35,348 nucleotides of DNA from CALCEB01 sp035531475 (GTDB taxonomy: Bacteria; Acidobacteriota; Terriglobia; UBA7540). Of this stretch, positions 34,925 through 35,348 are shown in pieces (position 1 is the first letter of the stretch; each line of letters opens with the position of its first letter). The notes beneath the pieces are model-generated. The model was not told the DNA's origin. It worked only from the letters and a program-made list of their open reading frames with translations, and searched no databases. The position numbers and the translations under genes were made by a program. Location of the stretch: positions 1-35,348 of the forward strand of contig DATKST010000084.1 of NCBI GenBank assembly GCA_035531475.1, read 5' to 3'.

Positions 34925-35348
34925 CCGAATTACAAACCGGTTAAAATCCTGTGTCCGGAAACAAGTACTCTCGCTTTCGGGAGCTGGCGCGCTCCAGCCC
35001 AGTCACACTGTTGTTTTTGGGTATGGACAAGGAAACTGCAAACCATCACGAAACATTGCGAAAAAAATATCCGAAAGGACGGCAACCAAGCCATCACATC
35101 TTAAGAAGCTACGAAAAAATCAACATCCTCTCGCGAAGACGCCATAGCGCAAAGGAACGCAAAGTACAACTCCTTTAATTTCTTCGCGAACCTTGGTGGC
35201 TTTGCGCCTTAGGACAGCCGCAAAATTAACTAATCAGATACAACCGTTTACCTGTCATAACCTAATCTTTACGGCAGTTCTCATCTCCAAAATGTAAAAC
35301 GCCTTCACGCCCCTATAAGAACAACTATTTGTCGCCCTCGGGGAGCGG

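Larger units (their letters stand above)
34612..35348. other. 737-base terminal non-coding region
   Basis: The receptor promoter should lie near 34612-34720. A hairpin repeat at 34759-34828 is inside a larger imperfect inverted repeat (34697-34924). From about 35130 to 35215 there is GC-moderate sequence with CGCAAAGGAACGCAAAG and TTGGTGGCTTTGCGCC phrases, familiar from dispersed repeats of many environmental genomes. Short frames here show no family similarity. From 35220 to the edge the sequence turns AT-rich and I see no feature. Confidence 0.5.

Overview
The window looks like a piece of chromosome from an Acidobacteriota member, probably of the Terriglobia type. This is an inference from gene style. 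The main pointers are a very large Oar-like TonB-dependent receptor with an N-terminal carboxypeptidase-regulatory domain, a lipid A gene (lpxB) that implies an outer membrane, GC-rich coding sequence, and many small palindromic intergenic repeats. No rRNA or other taxonomic marker is present, so the assignment is tentative. Most genes are housekeeping. There is no prophage, CRISPR array or obvious defence island.

Layout. Bases 1-425 hold the 3' end of an ISL3-like insertion sequence that has cut off a threonine synthase gene. Then come a divergent receiver protein overlapping an FGGY sugar kinase (+). A long minus-strand block runs from about 10.8 kb down to 2.5 kb: sirtuin deacylase, larC, metG, a four-helix-bundle (23S-IVS-like) gene, tatD, a polyprenyl diphosphate synthase, a CYTH protein, tatA and tRNA-Asn(GTT). 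Bases 10.8-11.48 kb are gene-free and contain two neighbouring inverted-repeat (MITE-like) elements just upstream of secA (+). secA converges on an htrA/degQ protease (-). Next on the minus strand is a secreted M1 metallopeptidase with C-terminal TPRs, followed by lpxB preceded by two ABC half-exporters, which together form an envelope-lipid cluster.

A plus-strand ECF sigma factor, zinc-type anti-sigma factor and secreted protein form an apparent regulatory operon at 24.8-27.1 kb. An SDR-type TIGR01777 protein (-) is divergent from dihydroorotase pyrC (+). A D-2-hydroxyacid dehydrogenase (-) and the 1227-residue TonB-dependent receptor (-) complete the gene content. The last 0.7 kb is non-coding and repeat-bearing.

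Themes. Envelope and protein export recur: TatA, SecA, HtrA, LpxB, ABC exporters, the receptor and the secreted peptidase. The most unusual signals are a roughly 143-residue insertion in the second nucleotide-binding fold of SecA, a small gene inserted between metG and tatD and flanked by outward-pointing inverted repeats, and a palindromic repeat family whose edge supplies the stop codon of two different genes. The nested MITE-like elements between the sirtuin gene and secA also stand out. I did not find a convincing new multi-gene system.
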